A program made the translations under genes and the position numbers. Shown here in pieces: positions 17,934-26,949 of a DNA stretch of 64,000 nucleotides. The notes beneath the pieces are model-generated. The model was not told where the DNA came from and searched no databases. It saw only the letters and a program-made list of their open reading frames with translations. Source of the DNA: an uncultured Pedosphaera sp. (GTDB lineage Bacteria; Verrucomicrobiota; Verrucomicrobiia; Limisphaerales; Pedosphaeraceae); NCBI GenBank assembly GCA_903918755.1, contig CAIXFN010000035.1, positions 1 through 64,000 of the forward strand, in the 5' to 3' direction. The first letter of the stretch is position 1. The number at the start of each line of letters is the position of its first letter.

Positions 17934-20467
17934 GGTTTTGCTTTGGCTTCGGCTCGCTGTCCCGTCGGCTTGGTCGGTTCGGAATCCAGGGCGGGTGCGG
18001 TCACCCGCCGTTGCTGAAAGGGCGATGACTCAATGACTCCCTGCAGGAGCGCCAGGCATCGTCCATTTTCCCGGTCCAATCGCTCCACCAACTGGTCGAC
18101 GGATTCCACATCATAAAATTCCAAACCCCGACCGATGGCGTAAGTCAACATCTTCTCCGCCAGCGTGCGGTAAAAGTCAAGTTTACGATCGGTCGCCAGC
18201 ACATGTTTCAGTTCGCGGATCTGCTTGAAGGACTCGCCGGTGACGAGCTGGCCGGTCGGGTCAATCGGTTGTCCAAATTCCTTTTCACGAAACATGCCCA
18301 TTGCGTTGAAATTGTCCAGCGCCAGGCCCAGGGGATCCATGCTGGCATGGCAGGAGGCGCAAATCGGTTTGCTGCGATGCAATTCCAGGGTTTCGCGGAG
18401 AGTGGGAGTGTGGTCCTTGAATCCCTTGCCGGCATCTTCCAGCGGCGGAATGTCCGGCGGGGGCGGGGGCGGGGGCGTGCCCAGGATGTTTTCCAGGATG
18501 AACAGACCGCGTTTGACGGGAGAGGTGCGGGTGGGGTTGGAAGTGATGGCCAGAATTGCGCCCTGCGTCAGGATCCCCCCGCGTTCACTGTCGGCGGGCA
18601 ATTTGACCTTCCGCACCTCACTCCCGGTCACGTTCAAATTGGTCAGGCCATAATGTTTCGCCAGCCGTTCGTTCAGAAAGGTGTAATCGCTCTCCAACAT
18701 TTCCAGCACGCTGCGGTCTTCACGGACAATTGCCTTGAAGTAAGCCTCCGTTTCCCGGCGCATGGCGTCCCGCAATTCCCCGTCCAGCTCGGCGCGAGGC
18801 TTGCGAAAGCCACCTCCCCGGTTGCGGCCGCTCACCGCGTTGGTGGAATCGTCGCGGAACAGCACCGACCGCGCGTCGATTTGCACGGTGTCGATGTCGC
18901 GCACCTGGAGCCATTGGCCGCAAAAATTCCGCACCAGCGCATCGGAGCGGCTATCAGCCAGCATGCGCTTGATTTGGGCGGGCAGATTCCGCCGCAGCGT
19001 TCCGGCGGCAGCCTCCCGGATAAGTTGGTCATCGGGCATGGAAGACCAGAGAAAATAGGAAAGGCGGGACGCGAGGGAGTATTCATCCAATCGCGCAAAA
19101 GCCTGGCCGGCAGCGGCCGGTTCCGCGATTTCCTCCCGGAAAAGAAAGCGCGGGGAGGCCAGGATCGCCACCATGGCATGGGCGATGCCCGCTTCGAAAG
19201 TTTTGCCTTTTTGGGCCGAAACACCGTCCGCCAATTTCACCAACCGTTCGATCGTGGCCGCGTCCGTGGGGCGTCGCAGGGCCTTGCCGGCAAACCCGCC
19301 GAGGAGTTCCCGGGCATAAGCACGGCGGCCGGCGGCGTCTTGCGGCACCGGCCGGGGAAAGAAACGCGCATAATTCTTGGGCGCCACCCAATACTTTGCC
19401 TCCTGCGGACCGCGCACCGTCACGGATTCGATGCGGAAGCGCAGCGACCGGATTTGCCGGGTGTCCGGTGTCAGCGGTTCCACTTCGAAAGCCAAAAGAT
19501 GGGGGGCGGCAGTTAACTCACACGGAAATTCGAAGTGAAACGCCCGGCCGCCCTCCCGGACATATTCCTGGCGGTGCAGCACATTGCCATCGAGCTTGAA
19601 GGTCAACCGGGCTTTGTTCAGGTCGAATTGGTTGTCCACGAACGTTTCGCTCGCCGTCATGTCCAGCACCAATTGGTAATTGCCCGCCACTTTGGGGGTA
19701 AAGACATTGGTGGCGGTGGCGGCCTGGTAGTAGGACAAAACCAGATTGTTGCCATCCTTGCCGTCTTTTCCGGCTTTGTTCGTGAGGGAGGATTCGTCGC
19801 GGTGGAAGTCCCGACCCGTAATCACCTGCTCGGGGACCACACTGGAAACGGCTGGAACGGTCTTTTCAATGATGGTTTTGGCCGCGTCCAGGTATTTCTC
19901 CAACAGCATGGGCGAAATGGTGAGCACATCGGCGATATCATCAAATCCGTGGCCGGTATCGTCGGCCGGAAACTCCACATCGGTATTGAAATCGTAGCCG
20001 AGCAAATCCCGGATCGTGTTGCGATACTCCACGCGGTTCAAGCGGTGCACCGTGACCCGGCCGGGATCCGGACTATGCGGATCCAGGGCGAAGGCATCAT
20101 ACTTGATCCAATTTACCAATTGTTGCCGTTCCTCGGTGGTGGGCTGGGCTTTTTTGTGGGGCGGCATCAGCCCGGCCCGGAGGTTTTTCAGCACCGCCGA
20201 CCACAGTTCCTTTTTGGCCGTGATATCGGCATCGGTTTTGAACTCATCAAAGGCGACTCCGCCCTTCCGGGCACCGTCTTCATGGCAATCGCCGCAATAT
20301 TTGTCCAGCACGGGGCGGACTTGCTGGCTGAAATGGGTGGCGACAGCGGAAGCATCCACGCCGAACGCGGTGTTCGGCAGGGAGAAAAGCACCAGCGCCA
20401 TGGTTGCCAACGACAACCACGGAGCAAAACAATCCGCGACTCGCCCGCGGCGCACTTGTTGATTCAT
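17930..20467 (-). CDS. DUF1587/DUF1592/DUF1588/DUF1585 exported haem protein
   Basis: About 845 residues. After the signal peptide (WLSLATMALVLFSLPNTAFG) an N-terminal cytochrome-like haem motif CGDCH lies near residue 57. Then follow DUF1587 (VEYRNTIRDLLGYDFN, about 125-190), a beta-rich carbohydrate-binding-like region (about 200-360), DUF1595 (about 390-450), DUF1592 (about 460-590, LDEYSLASRLSYFLW), DUF1588 (about 620-715, RGGILTQGAIL, then a proline run and SKPICASCHASMDPLG with a second CxxCH) and DUF1585 (about 760-830, MLTYAIGRGLEFYD). I prefer the ATG at 20465-20467; a TTG four codons earlier is possible. Two CxxCH motifs imply c-type haem outside the cytoplasm. It is coupled to DUF1552 by an ATGA overlap. 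Confidence 0.9.
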   Translation of the reverse strand: MNQQVRRGRVADCFAPWLSLATMALVLFSLPNTAFGVDASAVATHFSQQVRPVLDKYCGDCHEDGARKGGVAFDEFKTDADITAKKELWSAVLKNLRAGLMPPHKKAQPTTEERQQLVNWIKYDAFALDPHSPDPGRVTVHRLNRVEYRNTIRDLLGYDFNTDVEFPADDTGHGFDDIADVLTISPMLLEKYLDAAKTIIEKTVPAVSSVVPEQVITGRDFHRDESSLTNKAGKDGKDGNNLVLSYYQAATATNVFTPKVAGNYQLVLDMTASETFVDNQFDLNKARLTFKLDGNVLHRQEYVREGGRAFHFEFPCELTAAPHLLAFEVEPLTPDTRQIRSLRFRIESVTVRGPQEAKYWVAPKNYARFFPRPVPQDAAGRRAYARELLGGFAGKALRRPTDAATIERLVKLADGVSAQKGKTFEAGIAHAMVAILASPRFLFREEIAEPAAAGQAFARLDEYSLASRLSYFLWSSMPDDQLIREAAAGTLRRNLPAQIKRMLADSRSDALVRNFCGQWLQVRDIDTVQIDARSVLFRDDSTNAVSGRNRGGGFRKPRAELDGELRDAMRRETEAYFKAIVREDRSVLEMLESDYTFLNERLAKHYGLTNLNVTGSEVRKVKLPADSERGGILTQGAILAITSNPTRTSPVKRGLFILENILGTPPPPPPPDIPPLEDAGKGFKDHTPTLRETLELHRSKPICASCHASMDPLGLALDNFNAMGMFREKEFGQPIDPTGQLVTGESFKQIRELKHVLATDRKLDFYRTLAEKMLTYAIGRGLEFYDVESVDQLVERLDRENGRCLALLQGVIESSPFQQRRVTAPALDSEPTKPTGQRAEAKAKP

Positions 20468-20701
20468 CCGTAAATACAATAATTCCCCTCGGCGGTGCCG
20501 AGTCCCGGAGGGATTAGACGCTCAACGAACGCGGGAAGTTACGGTAATGATCTTGCGCGAGACCCCGGTGGGCGACAAGCAAATAAGGCAAGGCAACGCA
20601 GGTCCGCCGTCCCAAGCTTGCCGACCCGGGCGGAAGGTGTTAACTCAAGCGCAGTCCGCAGGCAATCCCGCCAGAGGTGCGGGTTCCGCGGATGCATACT
20701 C

Positions 20702-21448
20702 ATGGGTATTTTATTGGAAATTTGCACCGCTTCGGCGGAGGACTGCGTGATTGCGGAGGCCGCGGGCGCGCAAAGGGTGGAGCTCAATTCCGCGCTACTG
20801 CTGGGCGGTCTGACGCCCTCCTGGGGCTGCTTTCAGGAGGCCCGCGCCACCACGCGGTTGCCGATCATTCCCATGGTCCGACCCCGGGCGGGCGGTTTTG
20901 CCTATAGCCGGGCGGAGTTCGCCACGCTGCTGCGCGACCTGGAGGCCTTCCTGGCGGCGGGGGCAGACGGGATTGCGTTTGGCATTCTCCATCCGGACGG
21001 CCATGTGGATCTGGAACGCTGCCGGAAGGTGGTCGAATTGGCGGGGGGAAGGCAGACCGTTTTTCACCGGGCGTTTGATGTGACCCCGGAACCGCTGCGG
21101 GCGCTGGATCAGTTGATCGACCTGGGAATCACCCGGGTTATGACCTCGGGCCAGGAGGCCAGTGCGTACAACGGAGCGGCCAATATCGCCGGTTACCTCC
21201 GGCACGCCGCGGGGCGGATTGAAGTGCTGCCCGCGGGGGGCATCAATCGGTTTACCGCCACGGATGTCATCTCCCGCACGGGTTGCAATCAGATCCACGC
21301 CTCCCTGAGCACCACCCAACCAGATAACTCCGTCCGGGCGCGTCCCCAGGTGGCTTTTGGCGGGGCGGTGAAGCCACCGGAAGACCAGTTCGGCGTTACG
21401 GATCCGAAGGCGGTGGCGGGGATGCGGCGGTTGCTGGGCGAGGCTTGA
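20702..21448 (+). CDS. cutC: CutC family protein (copper homeostasis)
   Basis: A 248-residue TIM-barrel protein of the CutC family. It opens with MGILLEICTASAEDCVIAEA and contains GAQRVELNSALLLGGLTPS, IPMVRPRAGGFAYS, DGIAFGILHPDGHVD, TVFHRAFDV and LPAGGINRFTA, all family landmarks. CutC was named for copper tolerance in Escherichia coli; later work questions a direct role in copper efflux, so the name is a family label. The frame is open upstream to 20495, but the ATG at 20702 matches the family start. It lies on the plus strand, divergent from the DUF1592 operon, 31 bases before the Gfo/Idh/MocA gene, so the two could be cotranscribed. Confidence 0.9.
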   Translation: MGILLEICTASAEDCVIAEAAGAQRVELNSALLLGGLTPSWGCFQEARATTRLPIIPMVRPRAGGFAYSRAEFATLLRDLEAFLAAGADGIAFGILHPDGHVDLERCRKVVELAGGRQTVFHRAFDVTPEPLRALDQLIDLGITRVMTSGQEASAYNGAANIAGYLRHAAGRIEVLPAGGINRFTATDVISRTGCNQIHASLSTTQPDNSVRARPQVAFGGAVKPPEDQFGVTDPKAVAGMRRLLGEA

Positions 21449-21479
21449 CACCCGCCAGTCCGGTGGATTTAATCCTCCC

Positions 21480-22832
21480 ATGTCCACACCATTCCAAATT
21501 TCCCGGCGCTCCTTTCTGCGCCGTTGCGCGGTGACTTCCGCCCTCACGGGGGTGCCACTGTGGTTTGTCCAGCGTGATCTGGAAGCCCTGGCCCAGCAGG
21601 CGGCCCCGAAGCTGCCCTCCGCCAACGACCGCATCAACATCGCGCAGATCGGCTGCGGCGGCATGGGGTCCGGTGACGCGCAAGGCGCCGCCAGTCGCAC
21701 CAATGTGGTGGCCGTGTGCGATGTGGACGAAAGTCACGCCAAAGGTCTGGCCACCCGGCTGGCCAAGAATGGCAAAACGCCGGATGTTTATACCGACTTC
21801 CGGAAAATGCTGCAGCGGGACGACATTCACGCGCTCATCAATTCCACGCCGGACCACTGGCACTCGCTGATCAACATCGCCGCCGCGCGGGCGAAGAAGG
21901 ATGTTTACGGACAAAAGCCCCTGACCTTGACGATCGACGAAGGCCATCACGTGGTGAAGGCGATCCGGGACAACAAAACCGTGTTTCAAACCGGCAGCCA
22001 GCAGCGCAGCGACCGGCGGTTTCGCCTGGCATGCGAACTGGTCCGCAATGGCCGCATCGGCAAGTTGCACACCGTGCACGTATTTGTGCCGGCGGGCCTG
22101 GTCGGAGGTCCCTTCGCGTCGTCTGCCGCTCCGGCTTCGTTGAACTGGGATTTCTGGCAGGGGCAAACGCCGGCCGTCGATTACGTAAAGGAACGTTGCC
22201 ATGCGAATTTCCGGTGGTGGTTTGAGTATGCGGCCGGACCGGTTTCTGACTGGGGCGCGCACCATAATGACATCGCGCGCTGGGCCATCGGGCTGGATGG
22301 CCCCGTGGCCATTGAAGGCAAACCCCTGACCACCCCGGTGGCCGGCGGCTACAACACGCCCAGCGAATTCGAAGCCACGCTGACCTGGGGCAACGGGGTA
22401 AAGCAGATTGTGCGGACCACGCCGGACGACACCCCGTACGGCGGCGTCATCAAAAAGGATGGTCAACGCAATGGCATCAAATTTGAGGGCACCGAAGGTT
22501 GGATCTGGGTCAACCGGGGCAATCTGGATGCCAGCAAGGAGGAAATCTACACAACCCCGCTGCCGGAGTCCGCGACCCACCTGGAAGTGAGCCTCGACCA
22601 TCTGGGCAACTTCCTGGAATGCATCCGGACCCGCAAAGACCCGATCGCGCATGCCGAAGTGGGGCATCGCTCGGCTTCCATCGGCCATTTGATCGCGATC
22701 GCCATCCGTTCCGGCAAGCCGCTGCAATGGGATCCGGCCAAAGAGGTTTTCGTGGGCGAAAATGCCAGCGTGGGGAACCCCTACCTGGTGCGCGAAATGC
22801 GCAAACCCTACGACTATAGTTTCATCGCCTAA
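21480..22832 (+). CDS. Gfo/Idh/MocA family oxidoreductase with Tat signal
   Basis: A 450-residue NAD(P)-dependent oxidoreductase. The N-terminal Tat signal is SRRSFLRRCAVTSALTG, followed by the Rossmann nucleotide-binding motif INIAQIGCGGMGSG (about residues 55-68). The NSTPDHWHSLINIAAARAK block and GQKPLTLTIDEG are present, the latter replacing the usual EKP motif. The C-terminal domain holds FRWWFEYAAGPVSDWGAHH and the conserved histidines. Exported members of this family are common in Planctomycetes and Verrucomicrobia and act on sugars or cyclitols; the substrate is unknown here. It ends 48 bases before the convergent PSD1 gene, with a strong hairpin in between. Confidence 0.9.
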   Translation: MSTPFQISRRSFLRRCAVTSALTGVPLWFVQRDLEALAQQAAPKLPSANDRINIAQIGCGGMGSGDAQGAASRTNVVAVCDVDESHAKGLATRLAKNGKTPDVYTDFRKMLQRDDIHALINSTPDHWHSLINIAAARAKKDVYGQKPLTLTIDEGHHVVKAIRDNKTVFQTGSQQRSDRRFRLACELVRNGRIGKLHTVHVFVPAGLVGGPFASSAAPASLNWDFWQGQTPAVDYVKERCHANFRWWFEYAAGPVSDWGAHHNDIARWAIGLDGPVAIEGKPLTTPVAGGYNTPSEFEATLTWGNGVKQIVRTTPDDTPYGGVIKKDGQRNGIKFEGTEGWIWVNRGNLDASKEEIYTTPLPESATHLEVSLDHLGNFLECIRTRKDPIAHAEVGHRSASIGHLIAIAIRSGKPLQWDPAKEVFVGENASVGNPYLVREMRKPYDYSFIA

Positions 22833-22842
22833 ATCGGCTTCG

Positions 22843-22885
22843 CGGTTGAGCGGGACGCCCGGCGTCCCGCTCAACCGGTTTTAAT
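22843..22885. terminator. Bidirectional hairpin terminator between convergent genes
   Basis: A perfect 17-bp inverted repeat: left arm 22843-22859 (CGGTTGAGCGGGACGCC), one central base, right arm 22861-22877, followed by GTTTTAATC on the plus strand. It lies exactly between the stop of the Gfo/Idh/MocA gene (22832) and the stop of the convergent PSD1 gene (22881-22883). The near absence of a loop means the real RNA loop must open some pairs. On the minus strand there is no good T-run, so termination in that direction is less certain. Confidence 0.75.
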
Positions 22886-25800
22886 CAACGAAAACCAGCT
22901 CGTTGGTCAGCAGGAGCACCTGCGCATATTTCTGCCAGCGGTCGAGGGGTTGTGGCCGGGGCGGGTCCATCACTCCGAATTCTTCCGCGGCATTCCATTC
23001 CATCTTTTGGGCGGCCGCCGCATGACCATCGGCCACAAAGCGAATGGTCGGAGCCCAATTGAAGGAATCTGAATTCTCGTTTTCCCGACAATCGGTCACG
23101 AAATCTATCTTGTCCCCCTCGGCGACCGTGACTTTTTCAACCCGGGTTTCCGCGTGGGACTCCTTCACCAGCCATTCGCCCAGCAAACCCGATCCGCTGG
23201 CCACAATGCGGCCGCGCACACCGTCACCGGCCGCGGCCGGATGGGATAGGGTGCCGGAAATCGTAATGGTGCCGGCCCGGGGAGCGACCCAGCGGCGGAT
23301 CGCGGCATGTTCCTGATCATTGCCGGGGTGACCGCCACCATTGTTGACCATGACCCAGCCGAGCTTGGGATCGGGCAGGGTGGATCCTCCTTGAAATGCC
23401 GAACCGGTAAAATGGGGCAGTTTGCGGAATTTCGCCACGCGTTGGGTGTTGGTATCGAACCCGCCATAGCCATACAGCCACGAGGAGGGATTTCCGCCCA
23501 GGGCCGGCGGCGGCGGCGCGGCCAGGAATTCCTTGCCGAACTGCAATTCCGTGGGCGTCGGCTCCCGTTGGAAGGCAAGTTGGTAGATTTTGCGAATCCG
23601 CTCTTCCTCGCCCAGGCCGGCCGCCTTGAGTTCGGGGCGTTCCATGAGGCTGCGGGACTGCTGGATGACAAACGGGCTGTTCATCAGAAAGAGCGCCTGC
23701 TGCGGCACCGTGGTATAAAAGCGGCGCGGGTTGCTGGTATCCGGGCTCGCAAAATCAAACGAACGGAGCAGTCCCGGCAGGTTTTGCCGGTCGATATAGC
23801 CGTAAACGGTCCGCCGGGGTACGGTGGGTTCCTCGATGATGTTGACGGCATGCCCGCCTGGTTTTAAATCCAGGTTACCCGCCACCGAGAGTAAGGTGTC
23901 CCGCATCGCTTCAAATTCCAACCGCTGACGGTTCATCCGCCAGAAGAGTTGGTTGCCGGGATCGACCCGCTGCGCCTCCGGATTGTCGCCGCAAGACTGC
24001 TGATACGCGCTGGAAAGGAGCAGCAACCGGTGCAGCTGCTTGACCGACCAGCCATCCGCCATGAAGCGCGCCGCGAGAAAATCCAGCAACTCGAGCTGCG
24101 CCGGCGCTTCGGCGCGCAGGCCGAAATCACTCGGCGTGGTCACCAGACTCGCGCCGAAATGATGCATCCACACCCGATTGGCGAAAACGCGGGCGGTGAG
24201 GGGATTGTCGCGACTGGTAATGGCTTCCGCCAATTCCAAACGGCCGCTGCCCTGCTTGAACGGTTGGCGGTTGGTGGCGCTCAGGAATTCCGGAAATGCC
24301 CGGGGCGCTTCGGGGCCTTGATTATCGGGGCTGCCGCGCAGGAAGACGTGGACATTGCCGGGATTGGGCCGATCCTGCATGGCCATGGCCCGGGGCGGTG
24401 CCCCGAGGTGAGTGGCGTCCAATTCGATGATCTTGCGCTGTAACTCCCGCACTTTCTGGCTGGTGGGGACATCAAAGATCCGGCTGAGTTGATCCCGGGG
24501 GATGTTCGGCGGCGCGTCCGGGCCATAGAGCACCTGGCGCAGACTTTCCGCGGCCGGGTCGGGCAGGGCGGTGGGCTTGTTCGTGCCTTCCTGCGCGTGA
24601 AGCCAGAGTTCATCGGTTTCCACGAAGAGTTTGCCGTAGCGCGTGGCGACTTCCTTCAAGTCGGCCGGGGCGGGGCCGGAAAATGCCTTGGCCACGAGGG
24701 GGTTCAGCGGGGCGGCGAAGTTGGTGCCGGTGGCCACTTGTTTGGCCAGTTCAGCCGCCTGGGGGGCGAATTCCTTTTCCGGAAGTTTGGCGAAAGCATA
24801 CCAGGCCGCAAAAATCGGGTTGGTCTGCTTCTCCCAGGTCTCCAGATTGGCCATCCAGCGGCGGACCACATCGGGGTCGAGTTTGTTCTTCCGGGCCACG
24901 CCTTCGATTTTGCCGGCGTCGTGGATCACCAGGGCCTCATGCGCAGTCAGGAGATAGTCACCAATCTTGTGCCGCAAGTCTGCGGCCACCATCGCTTCTT
25001 TGTCTGCGATAAACTTCTTTCGTTCCTCCGTCCGCTTGTTGTGCTCGGCCAGGTATTCGATATAAAGCTTCGCCTCCGGCTTGGTGCCCAGCAAAGGTTC
25101 CTCCTCCGGTTCCATCGAGCTCGAAAAAATGCCGTAGAGCCCGTAATAATCACGGGTGGACATGGGATCATACTTGTGATCATGGCAACGGGCGCAGGCC
25201 ATGGTCAGGCCCATCGTGCCCCGGCAAACCACATCGATGCGGTCATCTATGATGTCGTGGATGTTATTGATGAACCGGCGGCCCAACGTCAGAAATCCCA
25301 GCGCGGCCAGGGGTTGTTTGTCCTCGCCCAGCGGGAGCAAATCGGCGGCAATCTGCTGCTTCAAAAACTGGTCGTAGGGCAGATCCTGGTTGAACGCGTT
25401 GATGACGTAATCGCGATAGGTGTACGAATAGGGGTAACGGCGTTCTTCCTCGAACACATACCCTTTGGTGTCCGCGTAGCGCGCCACATCGAGCCAATGA
25501 CGTCCCCAGCGTTCGCCATACTGCGGCGACGCCAAAAGATGATCCACCACCCGGGCGAAAGCCTCCGGGGAAGAGTCAGCCACGAAAGCGGCCACTTCCT
25601 CCGGTTTCGGCGGCAATCCGGTGAGATCAAAATAAGCACGGCGGATCAGCGTGCGGGCATCGGCGCGGGGGGAGGGCGTGAGTTGGGCGGCTTCCAGCTT
25701 GGCCAGAATGAAATTATCGACTGGTGTGCTGATCCACGCGGAATTGTGAACCGCCGGCCGGGCGGGTTCCCGGATCGGCTGGAAAGCCCAATGTGCTTTC

Positions 25801-26312
25801 GCGCGTTCTGGAATGGTATTGGCGCCCGCCAGGGGGCTGGCGGACACCCGGGGATCAGGAGCGCCCATTTTGACCCAGGCCACCAGATCAGCCACCTTGT
25901 CCGCCGACAGCCGTTTGTTCTTGGGGGGCATTTGCAGCTTTTCGTCCCCGTAACGTACAGCCTTGATGAGCAAACTGGCTTCGGGATCGCCCGGGACGAT
26001 CGCCGGGCCGCTCTCACCGCCTTTGCGCAAGCCATCGCGTGAGGTGAGAAAAAGGCCGCCTTTGACCTTGGTCGTGACCTGCCCGTGGCACTGATAGCAA
26101 TTGTCCACCAGGATCGGCCGGATCTTTTGCTCGAAGAACTCCAAGTCCGCCGGATTGTCGGCCGCGAAAGCTTTAATTGCGCTGGCCAATCCGAGGCTTA
26201 GCAGCACGGAGCAGAGCAAGGCCGGGCGGGGCAGGGCAAGCCAGGCGGCGACGCGGGGCCAATGGCCCGGCATCCCGGGGATCCCGGGCAACGAAAAAAA
26301 GGTCTTAAGCAT
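22881..26312 (-). CDS. PSCyt1-DUF1549-DUF1553 exported haem protein
   Basis: A 1143-residue exported protein. The hydrophobic N-terminal segment near residues 30-50 is a signal or anchor. PSCyt1 carries the c-type haem motif CYQCHG (near residue 70) with KGGLFLTSRDGLRKGGESGP after it; DUF1549 spans about 185-400 (GERWGRHWLDVARYADTKG, CARCHDHKYDP), and DUF1553 about 700-960 (LTARVFANRVWMHHFG, HRLLLLSSAYQQS). A beta-domain of about 120 residues (TLPDPKLGWVMVNNGGGHPG to APTIRFVADG) is inserted near the end, before the closing DPPRPQPLDRWQKYAQVLL motif. This resembles known PVC planctomycete-type cytochromes; no reaction is established. It stands alone, without an adjacent DUF1501 partner on its own strand. 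Confidence 0.9.
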   Translation of the reverse strand: MLKTFFSLPGIPGMPGHWPRVAAWLALPRPALLCSVLLSLGLASAIKAFAADNPADLEFFEQKIRPILVDNCYQCHGQVTTKVKGGLFLTSRDGLRKGGESGPAIVPGDPEASLLIKAVRYGDEKLQMPPKNKRLSADKVADLVAWVKMGAPDPRVSASPLAGANTIPERAKAHWAFQPIREPARPAVHNSAWISTPVDNFILAKLEAAQLTPSPRADARTLIRRAYFDLTGLPPKPEEVAAFVADSSPEAFARVVDHLLASPQYGERWGRHWLDVARYADTKGYVFEEERRYPYSYTYRDYVINAFNQDLPYDQFLKQQIAADLLPLGEDKQPLAALGFLTLGRRFINNIHDIIDDRIDVVCRGTMGLTMACARCHDHKYDPMSTRDYYGLYGIFSSSMEPEEEPLLGTKPEAKLYIEYLAEHNKRTEERKKFIADKEAMVAADLRHKIGDYLLTAHEALVIHDAGKIEGVARKNKLDPDVVRRWMANLETWEKQTNPIFAAWYAFAKLPEKEFAPQAAELAKQVATGTNFAAPLNPLVAKAFSGPAPADLKEVATRYGKLFVETDELWLHAQEGTNKPTALPDPAAESLRQVLYGPDAPPNIPRDQLSRIFDVPTSQKVRELQRKIIELDATHLGAPPRAMAMQDRPNPGNVHVFLRGSPDNQGPEAPRAFPEFLSATNRQPFKQGSGRLELAEAITSRDNPLTARVFANRVWMHHFGASLVTTPSDFGLRAEAPAQLELLDFLAARFMADGWSVKQLHRLLLLSSAYQQSCGDNPEAQRVDPGNQLFWRMNRQRLEFEAMRDTLLSVAGNLDLKPGGHAVNIIEEPTVPRRTVYGYIDRQNLPGLLRSFDFASPDTSNPRRFYTTVPQQALFLMNSPFVIQQSRSLMERPELKAAGLGEEERIRKIYQLAFQREPTPTELQFGKEFLAAPPPPALGGNPSSWLYGYGGFDTNTQRVAKFRKLPHFTGSAFQGGSTLPDPKLGWVMVNNGGGHPGNDQEHAAIRRWVAPRAGTITISGTLSHPAAAGDGVRGRIVASGSGLLGEWLVKESHAETRVEKVTVAEGDKIDFVTDCRENENSDSFNWAPTIRFVADGHAAAAQKMEWNAAEEFGVMDPPRPQPLDRWQKYAQVLLLTNELVFVD

Positions 26313-26530
26313 TGGCTTTCATCTGGCCCGCAGTTTCATTCATTGAATCGCGGAAAATATACCGCAATCCCGCCGCGGCTCAAAGGCTTAAACAGGGACG
26401 CTGGCGCGACCGGATTTGTTCAAAAACGGGGACGATTACGGGATCAATCAGGCTGCGGCAGACTGCGCAGACGCCGGATGCGCGGAGGGGGGAGACGGGA
26501 AACTATACATCTCTATCCGCCCATTCCTCT

Positions 26531-26711
26531 CCGCCTCAAAATCAACCACCAAAACACCCGGAATTTTAGTCCCAAAGGGACGAAATACGATAGCCCAGGG
26601 CAACGCCCTGGGAACAACGCCACCACCAAATCCCGAGCCCTGAATGGGCGACCCACCCCCTTTCCCATCAATTCCCGTCCGCCTCAAAATCAACCACCAA
26701 AGCACCCCGAA
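26531..26711. repeat. Direct repeat pair (CCGCCTCAAAATCAACCACC)
   Basis: Two copies of a sequence of about 32 bases begin at 26531 and 26679, both reading CCGCCTCAAAATCAACCACC followed by AAAACACCC or AAAGCACCCC. They are 148 bases apart and flank the palindromic AGGGC element. The pair looks like a composite dispersed repeat unit rather than a gene. No terminal duplication or transposase is visible. Confidence 0.6.
26570..26650. repeat. Dispersed palindromic element (CCCAGGGC-AAC-GCCCTGGG)
   Basis: A block reading from CCCAAAGGGACGAAAT through the perfect stem CCCAGGGC (26594-26601), a 3-base loop and GCCCTGGG (26605-26612), to GAGCCCTGAATGGGCG near 26634-26650. A diverged copy with the same order of parts lies at 29478-29562. 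The conserved order in two places shows a mobile or amplified repeat family. I recall similar blocks in other PVC genomes but cannot verify this here. Confidence 0.65.
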
Positions 26712-26949
26712 CCTTTTGCCACGATAGATCACATAACCCACAAAGAAGATCCAAATAGAATGAAAAACTCTCAGTTGTAGTAGCCGACGCTTGGCCGGTA
26801 GTCCGGGGCAGGTCGCGCACCTGCGCATCCGCCCGGCACCGGCCCCAGCCGGGACCAGAACGGCCTGAATGGCCGTGATCCTTAAGCCCAGCCATCACTC
26901 TTCCTCGCCCACCAACACTCATGCTCCGGCATCCGGAGTTCTCGGACCA

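Larger units (their letters stand above)
26313..26949. other. Intergenic stretch of about 640 bases with dispersed repeats
   Basis: Between the PSD1 start and the end of the PQQ-propeller gene. I see no credible gene; the short open frames have no family signature and overlap repeats. The stretch holds a direct repeat pair (26531 and 26679), a palindromic element around 26594-26612, and a small GGCC hairpin at 26861-26875 (CGGCCTGAATGGCCG). It must also contain the promoter of the PSD1 gene, which I cannot locate. Confidence 0.6.
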
